Shown piece by piece: positions 22,214 through 33,836 of a DNA stretch of 64,000 nt; position 1 is the stretch's first letter; each line of letters opens with the position of its first letter. Source of the stretch: Sipunculus nudus (Eukaryota; Annelida; Sipuncula; Golfingiida; Sipunculidae); the NCBI GenBank assembly GCA_026874595.1, contig CM049314.1:39415229-39479228 (forward strand). The letters are read 5' to 3'. The translations under genes and the position numbers were made by a program. The notes under the pieces are model-generated. The model ran no database searches, had not been told where the DNA came from, and saw only the letters and a list, made by a program, of their open reading frames with translations.

Positions 22214-23290
22214 TCAGGTCATTTCTTCCAGACCGTAACTTTCATTTTGTCCTCTCCTGTTACACCTTGCACAAAACCATGTGCAAAATGTTCGGACTTT
22301 GCTTCTGATTTCACTACGTGCTCCACTTCTTGTTAATGAAATAATATAAAAACTTATGTCGGAGAAAATTTGTAAGACAACATACAAAACGAAGTTAACT
22401 CTTAAATACGTCCCCCACCTATATACCATGTCCAAAGGTACACGTTCTTTCAGTAGATCCCTTACATTAAAAGTTTCAATTTTCTCAGGATTTGTTAGAA
22501 TTTTACGGAGAGCAACAATCCAAGGGTTCTTATCATGCTGTATGGAACTTATGAACTCAATGTATGCAATAGCAACTAATGCCCTAAGCCCAAGCGTAAA
22601 AGAAAACAGTGTTGCAAAGCCTGCAACAATTCTAGTTACTCTGGCCTTTATTGTAATACTCTCATGACTGTGAGTAGCATTCCCAACAGATAAGAGATTT
22701 CGCACGGTCAAGCATGATAGCGTTATGGTAACAATCAAGCAGAGAGCACAGAAAATTATGCATAGGATCGTAACTGTGATGTGTACAAGAGTATAATTAA
22801 GATCAATGAAGCACGGAACACCTTCCATGTATCGGGAATAAAAGCTTTGTATTGAACATGATAGTGATAATACTACACTTAAAGAGTATCCAATCATTTC
22901 ACATTTCCTTCGACCACCAGAAGAAACAGTTAGAGAATGAGAGATGGCGATGTACCGCAAGGCGATAACCAAGAATATAAGGAAATATGTTAGCCAAGAC
23001 GAAGCGTTAACAATTAATATGATAAAAATGCAACCAGTGTCTGAACGTATCAAATTCGGTATAACTGTCACCATTACAGAAATGCTTTGAATTACTCTAC
23101 TCACAACAATTAAGATCAAGACACGGCGAAGACTTCCCTGCTTTATATCCTGGAGACAGAGGCACATGATAAAGGCAAACACACTCAATAGTATGCTCAA
23201 GCCAATCGTAATAGGCACATCGTAAAAAACATAAGTCCAGAATACTTGATCTCCAGTGCACTGTTTAATAACAGTCCGACTTCTTCCCAT
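22214..23290 (-). CDS. Intronless divergent rhodopsin-like seven-transmembrane receptor (orphan GPCR)
   Basis: A 358-residue uninterrupted frame. Seven hydrophobic segments fit about residues 19-45, 55-78, 87-115, 131-150, 166-193, 217-244 and 291-319. Cys87 before helix 3 and Cys160 in the second outer loop fit the conserved receptor disulfide; NYT at 165 is a possible N-glycan site. The end of helix 3 reads IALRYIAISHSL, like the usual DRYIAI box but with Leu for Asp. The NPxxY site at the end of helix 7 reads SDISFY. The third outer loop is long (about 45 residues). The tail is Cys/Arg-rich (CTWFCARC). The start is the first ATG of the open frame and leaves a 20-residue outer N-terminus. 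The ligand is unknown. Molluscs have many such intronless orphan receptors; expression was not shown. Confidence 0.85.
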   Translation of the reverse strand: MGRSRTVIKQCTGDQVFWTYVFYDVPITIGLSILLSVFAFIMCLCLQDIKQGSLRRVLILIVVSRVIQSISVMVTVIPNLIRSDTGCIFIILIVNASSWLTYFLIFLVIALRYIAISHSLTVSSGGRRKCEMIGYSLSVVLSLSCSIQSFYSRYMEGVPCFIDLNYTLVHITVTILCIIFCALCLIVTITLSCLTVRNLLSVGNATHSHESITIKARVTRIVAGFATLFSFTLGLRALVAIAYIEFISSIQHDKNPWIVALRKILTNPEKIETFNVRDLLKERVPLDMVYRWGTYLRVNFVLYVVLQIFSDISFYIISLTRSGARSEIRSKVRTFCTWFCARCNRRGQNESYGLEEMT

Positions 23291-25209
23291 AGCCTAGTAA
23301 TGTTGGTTTTATTGTTTTGAAATTCCATTGTGTTTAAACAGCTGTCCCGCTTTGTTTAGATTTTCTAACTTCACATAAAAGTTGATCCGCTGCTGGTCAC
23401 ACTTATCCAGTGTTCTTAATGTGCAAATGATAGATAAATGATGTCACCATAAAATATCCGGAAATACTGAAAAAAGATACAGCTTTTAAATATCTAAGTT
23501 AAATAAAGGAAAAATGATTTAAATAATAGGTAATGCTGGTGTCAAAATAGTTAAAATGGCAATACCTAACGTGTTATACTGATCTGTTCAGATATAATTA
23601 GTATTAATTTGATCGTATTGACGATAAACAAACCTTACTTTGCTCTTAGTCCTGGATGGAATGCCCAGCGCTTCAATATTCAATACAGTCTTGTTGACAT
23701 ACAAAAGTGACGTTGCTTGTGAAAGGAGCTTTCTTGTATGAGAGAGCTATGAACAGTCGCTCGCTTGACAGAATGGCAAAGGCGCATGCGTTAAGCGTAT
23801 ATATATATATATCATTGGTGAAAATAGTTTTTATAACTAACATTTTATTGCCCTTTACGTTGTGCATCATGGTACCAGGGCGACACAAGGATGGCTAATG
23901 CCCATGCCGTGACGTTTATGTTGATTGATGACATTTAATTGTTTGTAACGTCCGTTAACAATCCCCTTTATAGTGTAGTCGCTCATGTAGCAAAATCACA
24001 ATTCCGTAGGAACTGAATGCCCAAATTGAGATAGCACTTGTTTTCAATTCATTTAGGTGTAAGTTGATGGAAAAAGTTAGGTAACAAATTTATCAACCCG
24101 CTGTCCCCCCAAAAATCCACGATGGCCGCCATCATAATAAAAAAACTTAGATATTGCTTTGGTATTGTAACTATCGTATCAAAATGAATAATATTGGATC
24201 GATTTATAAGATTTTAATATATACTGGTAATACTGGTCCCCGCATATTATAAACACGTTAATATAAACAATACAAGTAGCCTGAGTGCATGATATTAACG
24301 TTTATGGGCCTTTTTTTGAATAAAATCTCCAAGGAATTACATTAAGTTTATAAAGGTCAGATAGGTGATTGGACCCCTTTAAAACATGAATTTGATGTAT
24401 GTGTTACATATTTCACATATTGCTGATTCTCTGCTGATTTATTGCTTAGTATTAATCCTCAACAGTATAAATGCAAAACAACCATTTTGAAATCAATTTA
24501 TGTGGTTAGTTAAAGAAGGTGAAAACAGCCTTGTTGATCCTGATACAGGAACAATCTATGACATATTAACTATTCCAGACGCCTGGTACACTTCGAGGAG
24601 CTTTAGAAACCTTTGTCTGGATTTCTTTTGAGTTTACTTGTATATAGGCGGGAATAGGTCAGATAGTATTGTTATTGTCACAAAAAGATTGAAATAGTAA
24701 AACAGAAAAATTAGCTGCCCTAACAAAAGAAGAAAACACATCTGCACGTGCAGAGGGTCCATAAGAATTCGGTTTGTAAAAAAATGTTAAGTGTGTACAT
24801 GTATACGGCATCTGGCGAATTCAAATAGATGTACCTTTAAGAACCTTGTAGTAGGTTAATGTCGGATAATCGGGACCAAACACCTCACGATTTAGATACC
24901 ACTACCAAGGATGATAAAATGACTATCAGGTCTGCATCGACCAGAATTTGCAAAGGAAAACCAGAATGCCACAGCAGCTGGTCATTAGATACGCTTAAAA
25001 CCTATTCGAATAATATTGAGATCGGCAGTGGATTATATAATATAAGGAAAATTGTTTCAAATAACCATATATATCTATGTCGGTAAAGTCAACATGGATT
25101 TATCTTGAACATGGTTAAAATTATATATTATATGTCAATCCTAAGGCACAGCAATGCCTGAAAGACAGTCAGTGGGAACATCAGAAAAATACTTATTTTT
25201 CTGCCCAAG

Positions 25210-25210
<1 letters not shown>
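23291..25210. other. Intergenic DNA upstream of the receptor gene
   Basis: AT-rich without recognised genes. It contains R1 copy C (24170-24390). A 75-codon frame at 24859-25086 has no family features. Confidence 0.65.
24170..24390 (+). repeat. Dispersed repeat family R1, copy C
   Basis: ataaacacgttaatataaac, agtagcctgagtgcatgata, aaaggtcagataggtgat and ggacccctttaa follow copy A in order and orientation. Confidence 0.6.

Positions 25211-25211
<1 letters not shown>

Positions 25212-25274
<63 letters not shown>
25212..25274. repeat. (TA)n microsatellite
   Basis: Pure TA run directly left of a MITE. Confidence 0.95.
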
Positions 25275-25276
<2 letters not shown>

Positions 25277-25277
<1 letters not shown>

Positions 25278-25454
25278 AGTGATACCTCGTTGTGTCGAAC
25301 TCGCTTAAGTCCCCGCTTATGTCGAAGTTACAGACTCGATATAATAGACGAATCTAGTTAAATTATTACCAAATAAAACCCGCTTGTATCGAACCTCGGA
25401 TGTGTCGAAGTTTTCTTATGGCCCCTTCGACTTCGACACAACGAGGTTTCACTG
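25277..25454. mobile_element. 178-bp MITE with pogo/Tigger-like ends, inside (TA)n
   Basis: The left end is cagtgatacctcgttgtgtc, and the complement of the right end is cagtgaaacctcgttgtgtc. The CAGTG...CACTG ends, the TA-rich flanks and the inner gtcgaa words are typical of non-autonomous Tc1/mariner-pogo elements. TA continues on the right from 25455. Confidence 0.75.
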
Positions 25455-25657
25455 TATATATATATATTATTTGGTGAAACCGTCGACCCTTCAGCTACTA
25501 CTACGGAGGCCGATGATGCTGTGTAAGAGACTTCGTGTTAAATTGGGCAATCTGCGCCACTCTTCTTGAATTCCAGAAACAATGAAAGATCTCCGGTGAA
25601 GGTTTCCTCCTTAATTTGGAAACACTCTACTGCATAATCATACTCTTTATAACATAA

Positions 25658-25660
<3 letters not shown>

Positions 25661-25728
<68 letters not shown>

Positions 25729-25730
25729 AA
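25661..25730. repeat. (TA)n then (TG)n microsatellite
   Basis: TA run to about 25702, followed by TG repeats with one T interruption. Confidence 0.95.
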
Positions 25731-28170
25731 TATCGTTGGAAAAATCGGGGGATTAAAGACATTGAAATTCAAAAATATGTTGAAATCAATTGTCAGTTCA
25801 TGAATTACATGTAATAATACGGTAGTATAATCGCATGATTAAAGCTTCCAACGTTTTCTCACCAACGTGCAAACGATATGAAAACTTTGATAAAAAGATG
25901 CCTCCCCTATATAGAGAGAGAGTTTTAAATATGCAATTTAAAGAGGAATATTTTGGGGCATTATTCACATAAGAAATTTGAAGATTTTCTGCTCCACAAC
26001 TATTATTCCGTTGAATGTCTTTGGATAATATGGTTAAACTTAATTGGGGCTTAGCTTTAATATTTATATTTTAACAAGTCAAAGCTAAGGATATAAACTG
26101 CACCGTCTATACATTCAATTGTATGTTCCACGTTGATTCATGTGTTTCCAAGTTAACCACTCACAACATATCAACAAATTTATTTTCGTGGTAAAATAAT
26201 TGGTGGAAGTCTATGTTTAACTTTGCAAATTTAATGTCTTCTTCAGTCTAGGCAGAGCACATGTAAGAGTAACAGCCGACACCAACCCAGATTTGGCGCC
26301 CTGCAGACTAATGGGAAGGCTGTGCCTCACACAGACATGAGTGCAATTTGGGGATCTATACCCTGGTGTTATGACCATGCACAATGTAATTAAGGAAAGA
26401 CCCCTTTCCTGAATATACAAATATTTAGATGTTATTTTAAAGGTGTAAATCACACATACGTCAATCAATAATTTAATTGCTGGAGAATTAAAATGAAATC
26501 TGAAAAAAATCACGAATGGGAAAATAATCAAATAACATGAAAGGTGTTAGGGCTCAAAGGGTGCTGGGGATGAGGGGCAGTTTTCATTTGCATCCACTGG
26601 ACCCGCAGGTGCAGTAGTCATTTGGGCCAAGTGAACGCCAGGATATAAAATGAGAGGAAGCGTGTGATACTGCCCTATAACGTAGTCCGAAACCGGAACA
26701 GAAATCTGCAGATGTACATATATGTAGTTAAGTTTTCATTAAAAATGGAGGCGGGTACCTCCACCCAAAAGGCTGTAAAAAAATCCATCCGTGGTGTTGG
26801 CCTTTATGCACGGATCTACTTGTTCCTACTTATCCAACAAGTGTACCGTAGAGACATTTGTATTTCCGTAATGTGCAAACTTTACTTTAGGAATAATGCG
26901 TACTCATATGCCATTTTACATATGCAGATGTGCCCTCTTTTCTGCTGATCAAATATGGCTGATTAACTTGTTGTGTGCATTATTTGTCTCTTTTTAGCTT
27001 TTAGAAGTATCTGATCTATAATTTGTAACAATAAGACATGTTTCGGTTCATATTCAGATAAACTTTACAGAAATATATATATCCAGACAACGGTTTCAAC
27101 CGATCCCCATGTTCTACAAGGTACTTAGAACAGTTTAATATGACATGAATATTTCTGTATCAAGACCACCAACGAGGCTTTTGGAATCTTCAAATCTTCC
27201 ATATAACCACACAACTTGATTCTAAATGTTTGTTTTGTTGTAATATGGTAGGCACCTAGACCATGTTGAACTGCCATGAGAGAACCAGCAATATAAAAAA
27301 GAGATCACGAGGATCACCTTCATGTGGTCTATTTCCTTTTGATCACCATATCATATAACATATGGCAGTGTAATGCCCAAAATATGTTTATCCTTAAGAT
27401 GTTAGTACATAGATTTGACTTTGATCTTGCGTACCCTCTGTCAGCTTCCGACAACTCTTGGTTAGTTGCAACTAACAGAACACATTTAAAAAAGTATAAA
27501 TCGATCCGATTATTTAGTATCATTGAGTTTTATCATTACCTCTGTATTTAGATTGCCAATGCGGCCCTTTTGGATTCCCTAGGGTCACAGAGCTCATAAA
27601 AGCATTTTTTTAGTTGCAATCGACAGAACACATCCAAAGACGTATAACTTGATCAATTATCATTAAGTTTAAGCGAAAATTACAGTATAATAGCATTATC
27701 TCTACGTTAAAACTGCAGTGGTAGCCATCTTGGATTCCTTGGGGTCACAGGTTCATCAAAAATATAACCTGCATTCATTCATCAGTTTAAGTGCAAATAA
27801 AACAGGAAATTATGTCATGGTGACCTATATTTTGCGAGCTACAAATGCATCATTTCCTGTATCCGTAAAATGTATATGTACAAAGGCATGATAAGTGCAC
27901 TCTATAGGTCAGATTAGCAAAATTTGTTACAGTTGGAACGAGAGATTACTTACTTACCATCTAGGGATTCCCTGGTAAAACCTCCTTGGAAACCCTATAT
28001 TAGGTCGCTGTTACCTATTCTCTAATGACTATGGACATAAAGCATGAGTTTGAGCACTCTGGAAGTCATTCAACCCATTGTTCAATCTTCTTTAACAAAT
28101 CTTTCACCAGATACTAGATCATATCATTGATAATTAACACTAAATCTCTTGTATGTCACATATATATATT
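25731..28170. other. Intergenic AT-rich DNA with degenerate tandem repeats
   Basis: No gene recognised. 27466-27770 holds two diverged units of about 140-150 bp (tagttgcaa...cagaacacat...ttggattcc). 27965-28010 (ctccttggaaaccctatatt) matches a fragment of the 330-bp unit of element 1. These look like remains of tandem-cored elements. Confidence 0.6.
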
Positions 28171-28201
<31 letters not shown>

Positions 28202-28347
28202 ACAACGAATAAAGGTTGTTAGCCATGAATTTGCCTGTAACTTTTCTTGAGAAAATCGGAAAAACAGCGATTGTCGGAGCGGTAGATGAGAGCCCGGGGG
28301 CATAACACGGAGAGTAGCGCCGCGCGATAGGGGGGGGGGGGGGAGGG

Positions 28348-28569
28348 GGACGGAGATAATCGTTTCTCTCGAATCAGAAACATAAAGAACTCCATGGGTT
28401 CTTGTGCAGACGGATGTATGCAATTAACGCCGCGGCCCCTTGCCAATTCTAGGAGAAAAAGCGGGCGAGAGTCGTAGGCATGGTTAAGAGACCCTCTACG
28501 TGGAGCGGCGATGACGTGAGCCGCCTCTCGCGAAAAGCCTGCCTGGTACAAGTCTTCGATGATAACAGA
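28348..28569 (-). pseudogene. Tyrosine recombinase N-terminal (core-binding) fragment
   Basis: AGFSREAAHVIAAPRRGS, HAYDSR, then HPSAQEPMEFFMFLIREKRL match the SAM-like core-binding domain of DIRS/Ngaro recombinases. The catalytic domain is absent. Confidence 0.65.
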
Positions 28570-29049
28570 CAAGCGTGCAGACGGGCGAAGTTCTGCCAGC
28601 GCGGGAACCGATCCTGACGGAGGCCATTCGGCCAAATCGGTAGATTCCCTTGCCAGGCTTTCAGAAGGACAAGAAGGAGAGGCCACTACAGTGCTCCCCT
28701 TGGAATCCTGACTATCAGTATTAATCGCATTATTAAGAACGTTCGGAACTAAACTCGCAGGTGGAAATGCATACAGGTATTGGCAATCCCACTGCAGATC
28801 GAATGCATTCCTCCAAAACGCTCTGAGCGACGGGGCCATGGACATGAAATGAGCGAGTTGGTGATTGACGGCAGAAGCAAACAGACTGATCGTCGGATGA
28901 CCCCAGATCGAGCATTACTCCTGAGCTTACCGCAGATAAAGCTGCCACTCCGCCGGAATCGGACTGGAGCTTCGCGGAAGAGCGTCCGCGATCGTATTCC
29001 GAGCGCCCGCGATATGCCAAGCCTGAGAGATCTCCACAGTCGAAGCACT

Positions 29050-29276
29050 CGTAGTGACTCCCTTAAGAGCGATCGAGAGCGGGTGTCTTTCATATGTTTG
29101 ATATACGTGACCGCCGTCGTGTTGTCACAATGAATCAAGACCAGTCGACCCTGGAGGTCCTGCCATGGGATAGAAAAAATCGCTCTGGTCTCTAGTACGT
29201 TGATGTGAAGCAATGATGATGTCCCCACAATGAGCACCCTAACGCTTAGTGACGAGTCCATGTAGATCTCTACTGG
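29050..29276 (-). pseudogene. RNase H region of the DIRS-order element
   Basis: MDSSLS, INVLETRAIF and IHCDNTTAVTYIKHMKDTRS place the catalytic Asp, Glu and Asp at the usual spacing of YR-retrotransposon RNase H. The open frame (28749-29483) continues past the domain into apparently frameshifted sequence. Confidence 0.7.
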
Positions 29277-29798
29277 ACTGACATAGACAAAAGAGATACC
29301 CTGTGTCAGAAAACTTGGTACTTTCCATGGGATTTGCACTCTCCACAAGTCTCTGCGAGGAATGTAAACCTTTCGGTCCAGTTTCCACCTGTGAAGATGA
29401 AATCGGCGGGAGAGTTGTTGCACTGGGGGCATTTCCATCCTCCCGAAGGGGATGAAGATGACTGCCCTGTTCAGATTGCCCATAATCTATGCCACATTCC
29501 GCATGGAAACGTTATGTTTGCATGTGGTGTGGGACACTAGTCTCGTGATCTTGTCCACTGTGGAGCCAGGAATGGCAGCATAGCCCCATGGGATCGGACA
29601 GTACGAAGAACTTGGTCTCTCTGCTGAAGTAGAACGGACCGGCTCAGGTGATTGACGATCAAATCGTCTAGTTATGGTATCCCCGAAATCCCCTCGGATC
29701 GTAGGTGAAGAGCCATCAAATCGACAAGCTGTGAAAAAGGTAAAGGAGCCAGGTTCAGGCTGAGGGGTAGTGCCTAGAACTGGAATACGCGGTCCCGG

Positions 29799-30302
29799 TA
29801 GCCGAAACTCAGGAATGGTTGAGACGCTGGGTGGATAGGAACGTAAAAAAAAGTCTTTTAAATCGAAAGCGAAGGCCCGGTCTCCCTTTTTCACCGTACG
29901 AGGTACCAAGTTGACATTGTGCAAACTGAAACGTGCGGCTACTACGCAGCAGTTTAAGGCCTTTAGCCGCCATTGGCTATTGTATTTCTTTGTGGGGAAG
30001 AAATGCAAAAGGAATTGGTTCCAAGTGATGTTTTGCAACCCCTAAAGATATATAAACGACACAGGGCCCCTACTGGACGGGAGTCTGAGCGTATAGCAAG
30101 TTTTTTGTGCATAACCGAGATTTCTTGCGCTTGTGTCGCCCGTCTCTCCGGGTCCGTAGGGGCAGGAATAATGAGAGGCTCCGTCGTGTGCAGCGAACTT
30201 AATGAAAAGGCTGTGAAAAATAGTGTGCGAACGAAGTTGGTTACAAGTGATGTTTTGATAAAAAATATATAAACGGAACCGGGCCCCTACTGGACTGGCG
30301 TC
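29799..30302 (-). pseudogene. DIRS-type reverse transcriptase region, broken and partly duplicated
   Basis: The conserved entry block SPVGARFRLY...ITCNQL is read at 30302-30183, then occurs again at about 30083-30010 in a second diverged copy. The motif-A equivalent GDRAFAFDLKDFF with the catalytic Asp is at 29933-29799. A YxDD box was not found in frame. Confidence 0.65.
30010..30302. repeat. Tandem duplication (~223-bp period) inside the retroelement
   Basis: caagtgatgttttg, followed by atatataaacg and gggcccctactgga, occurs at 30020-30076 and again at 30243-30295. Confidence 0.75.
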
Positions 30303-31300
30303 GGTTTTGGGAATTTGGGTGCGTCTCAAGACCCCGCCAGCTGAAATGTGAACAACTGGTAACGCCTGAACGAAACTAAGGTTGGCGGCCTCGGGAGGAC
30401 GGTCTCGGTGCGCATGAGTTGTCCCCATCCAGAGCGGGAGGATCCAAACGGGAGGGGTAACTTGAACTGCTTTAGCTTCCCATTTGGCCCTGTTCATGGA
30501 CCGGCTGTACACCTATTTATGGTGGCCACGAAAAGGGTACTGCCGGTAAATGGTAGCGAGTACAACTCCTGGACCTCGGACGCATGGAGTCTCGAGATGG
30601 ATGCTTGGATGCTCAAGCTGGTGGATAGTTGGCCGACCGGCCAAAGTTTTGGGGAACTAGGTCTCTGCCCCTCACCGTTGAGATCTCCCCCAGCACAACC
30701 TTCCTATGAAATTCTAGGAAATCTTTCCAAAAAGCCTTCCTTAATTGCATGCAGGCCGAACCGGCGGGATGGAAGCCCCGAAAGAAAGGGAAAACCAATC
30801 TTGAGATCAGTGTGTCTAGGATGTATCGGACAGACGCTGGCAGACAAGAGGTTCGGTGGCGTTGGTCGGGTCATCCCTGTAGCATTTGCGGCCTGATCAA
30901 AAAGGGTGGCCTTGCACTGGGCCCAGACCGACTTATCTTTGTGGATCTTAGTCCACTGCCTCCTCCTCATCTTCGGGAATTCCAAAGATTTCCTCCGGAT
31001 GTCCTTCCTCCCGTGATGACTAGTGGCGATCGGAGATGCTCTTAGCTCTTGTGCTCGCTGAAAGCATCCGTGCGGTTGTCTCTGCTTCCGGGGCCAAGTG
31101 GTCGTTAAGATCATTACTGGGTCCTCTGTCACCGGTTGTGACATCACAGGTGTAGCCTGGAAGGGCGACAAGGCCGGCGACAGAGTCTGCATGATCAGTA
31201 TAACTGGTTCCTAGACGGGGTTTATTTCACTAACCATAGCCATGGGTACAGGGAGCTAAAAGAAGCTTATCTGTATCTTTGGAGTCAGGGGCCCGCTCAG

Positions 31301-31732
31301 TTCCCGAGGCCACCTGAGAGGAACCGGACTTACTTAAACCCTCATCAACACTGAGACAACTTGAAGTATCTTCTTTACCCTTGGATGTGCTAGGGGAAGA
31401 ACCAGATTTAGAGAAAAAAAATATTCATACCTACGCTTCATATTTCTTTCCCACATGGGGCAGACTTGGCACGGCTCATTAAGACCCCACTACCCTTAAC
31501 ATGACGGGCACCAAACTAAGCAGCGGAGCGGAACAACCGTGGCATGACAAGGAGGGGGAAGTTACAGGGGCTTTAGACATATTTGTTCCAAGGTAGATTC
31601 ACTCATGCTACGACACCCGTGTGAGGGCCCGTGGCTTGGCTGAAGGCTGAACGGAGATCAGCACCACCAACGTTTCGTGCATAGCACGACGCGGAACTTA
31701 TTCACCAGTGGTAGATACGTCCCTATTATTAA
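31301..31732. other. Flank between the DIRS-like element and element 2
   Basis: No frame or known motif; it may be the 5' untranslated or terminal part of the retroelement, which cannot be shown here. Confidence 0.4.
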
Positions 31733-33836
31733 CAAGGGACCCATGGGTCACGTCGCTCAGCTGTATTTCGGAAAATATTAGTAACTGCAACATTTTTTTA
31801 TTTCTTATGGTTTTTCATTTATATTACCATTTGGAAAGCTTAGAGAAAATGGCCCAGCTAAAATGAAACTCTGTAAATTATAGAATAATGGACATGAGCT
31901 AAAGCATATGAACTGTGTAATGAATGAAACCTTTGGCCTGAAACCATTTAGTAATGCACCAAGGGAAATAATGGGCCTACGGTAAGTGTCATATAAAAGT
32001 TCCATTTCTTAAACAAATAATGTGTGAAGGTAATTAAGTTTTCAAAAGTTAAATATATGGCCATATGAGTTAAAAATTAATCCCACAAAGTTTGACCAAT
32101 ATTCCTTATTTTAAAACTAAGTTAAAGTGTTATTCACACCTAGGCCCAGCTAACTTTAAGAGATATGAATGAAATGCTACCAAGTATTTATATCTTCTTA
32201 AATCTTGTCAGTTAGCACTTACATTAGGTCCTTATATTATATCACATTTGAATATTAGGATTAAATAATTGAACTTTTTTTTCTTTTAAAAAATCAAAAT
32301 TGTCCGTCTCAACAAAAAGAATTTATTTAACATTAAAAATTATAAGATTCGTCTTGTTTATTAGTCCTGTATATGGAAGGGGTGGGTGGGGGAGGAATTT
32401 CTATTGTTACTGCCCTACACTGAAAAAAAATTATAAGATTCATCTTGTTTATAATACAGGTCTGTCACCAGAATGGAGGGGGGGGGGGGGGGGAGAAAGG
32501 CTCCCTGTGGTATTAACTGCAGGCAGCCTGATCAAGCTCAACAAGAGAGAGAGGGCTTGCCCGAGTGATGGGATTACATAACAACCGCCTGGGGCGCATA
32601 GAGAGCTGCACTGAATGACCTACAGTGACCAATGTAGACTGCTTGACAATGCAAGGGAATACAACAAGAGCCTAAAAAAATTCAATAATTAGCCTTATTC
32701 TGCAGCTTTTATTTCCAAATTTCAGATTTTAACAGATTTAATCCTTATGTGTACATGCTGTGAAAATTTAATCCACAGTACTTACAAAAACGTGCCATGG
32801 CCAAAGTTGGGCAAAATTTAAGGTACTGATTTTATATTTATGCTAATAACTTTAAAAAAAAATTGCAAATTTCAGATCTAATTTTCGGTATACAATTGAA
32901 TCTTGATTAAATGAAGTTTTATCCCTGAAAAAAAGTCTCTAGCATCAGCAATTCTTATGTTAAGTGAGTAAATATATTTCCTGATTTTTTACAAGGTGCA
33001 TTATGTTTGGGCCTATAACTTCAACAACTTATGCAATACTGACCTAAATTTTGGTGTGTACATGGGAAATGTATGGAAAAATATGAATATTTACTTTGAC
33101 ATCTAACATTATGCCAATTTTTGGATTACCAGGCAGAGCTGTAGTAAACAAAAGTGGGGTCATTATGCTAGAAAATACAAATACATTAAGGCCTCTGAAA
33201 ATCTTCAATAGCTAGTCTATTTTTTAAGCTTATACTTTCAAATTTCAAAATTCATCAGATTTAATCCATATGTAAACTGGCTGTGAAAATTATATCAAAT
33301 GTACTTACAAGAAAAAACGTGCCATGGTCAAAGTTGGGCAAAATTTAAGGGACCATTTTTTTTATTTTTGCTAATTTTTTTTAAATTTAAAAGATTTTGA
33401 TCTAATTTTGGGTAAACAATTTAATTTTGATTATTTAAAGTTATATTACAGGAAAAAAGTCCTTAGCTTAAACAAGTTTTGTATTAAGTGATCAAATATC
33501 TTTCCTGATTTTTTACAAAATGCATTTTGTTTGAGCCCATAACTTTTAAAAATTGTATAATACAGTCCTAATTTCTGTCATTTACATAGGAACTATATAG
33601 AACAATATTTATGGTAAATATGAGGAAAAACAGATGAGTGGTTTTGAAATTAGGCAGTCCTGAAGTGTGAAAATAGGTTTTTAATAAACAAATTTTCCTT
33701 AATTTTTTCAAAGGAATGAAGTCGCAAAGACCCAGTTTTCAGCTTGGTAGGAGATCTTGGGGACATCTAACATTATGCCGATTTTGGATTTCTAGGTCTT
33801 ACGGTTTTACGGACTTATAGTCAGCTGAGCTAAAAA
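31733..33836 (+). mobile_element. Tandem-repeat-cored element 2 (pearl/HINE-like)
   Basis: The left end caagggacccatgggtcacg continues into tcgctcagctgtatttc. The right end is cttatagtcagctgagctaa. These match elements 1 (inverted) and 3. The core has two units of about 500 bp: cgtgccatggccaaagttgg near 32790 and cgtgccatggtcaaagttgg near 33319, each followed by cctgattttttacaa and later cataactt. This core is unrelated to those of elements 1 and 3. No coding frame is seen. Confidence 0.65.

Larger units (their letters stand above)
28215..31300 (-). pseudogene. Degenerate DIRS-order (tyrosine-recombinase) retrotransposon
   Basis: On the - strand, the parts run in order in shifting frames: a possible gag-like basic region (31192-30704), reverse transcriptase (30302-29799), RNase H (29276-29050) and the N-terminal part of a tyrosine recombinase (28569-28348). 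This RT, RNase H, recombinase order and motif style (SPVGaRxRLY; FDLKD; CDNTTAVTYI) are those of DIRS/Ngaro/PAT-type elements rather than Ty3 or Bel. The frame breaks several times, so it is dead. The recombinase stops before its catalytic Arg/His/Tyr half, at a (TA)(TG) tract. No terminal repeats were identified. The G+C content is higher than in the surroundings. Confidence 0.75.

Noticed and set aside
22356-22667. 103-codon + strand frame opposite the receptor gene
   Set aside because: Antisense shadow of the 358-codon receptor frame.
24859-25086. 75-codon frame MSDNRDQTPHDLDTTTKDDK...
   Set aside because: No family motif, no splice context or neighbour to support it, and of a length expected by chance.
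26585-26650. Octamer-like atttgcat followed by a TATA-like atataaaa about 50 bp on
   Set aside because: No gene or RNA with recognisable features follows, and both motifs are common by chance in AT-rich DNA.
30408-30896. 162-codon + strand frame
   Set aside because: Antisense shadow of the DIRS-order retroelement, whose motifs are on the - strand.
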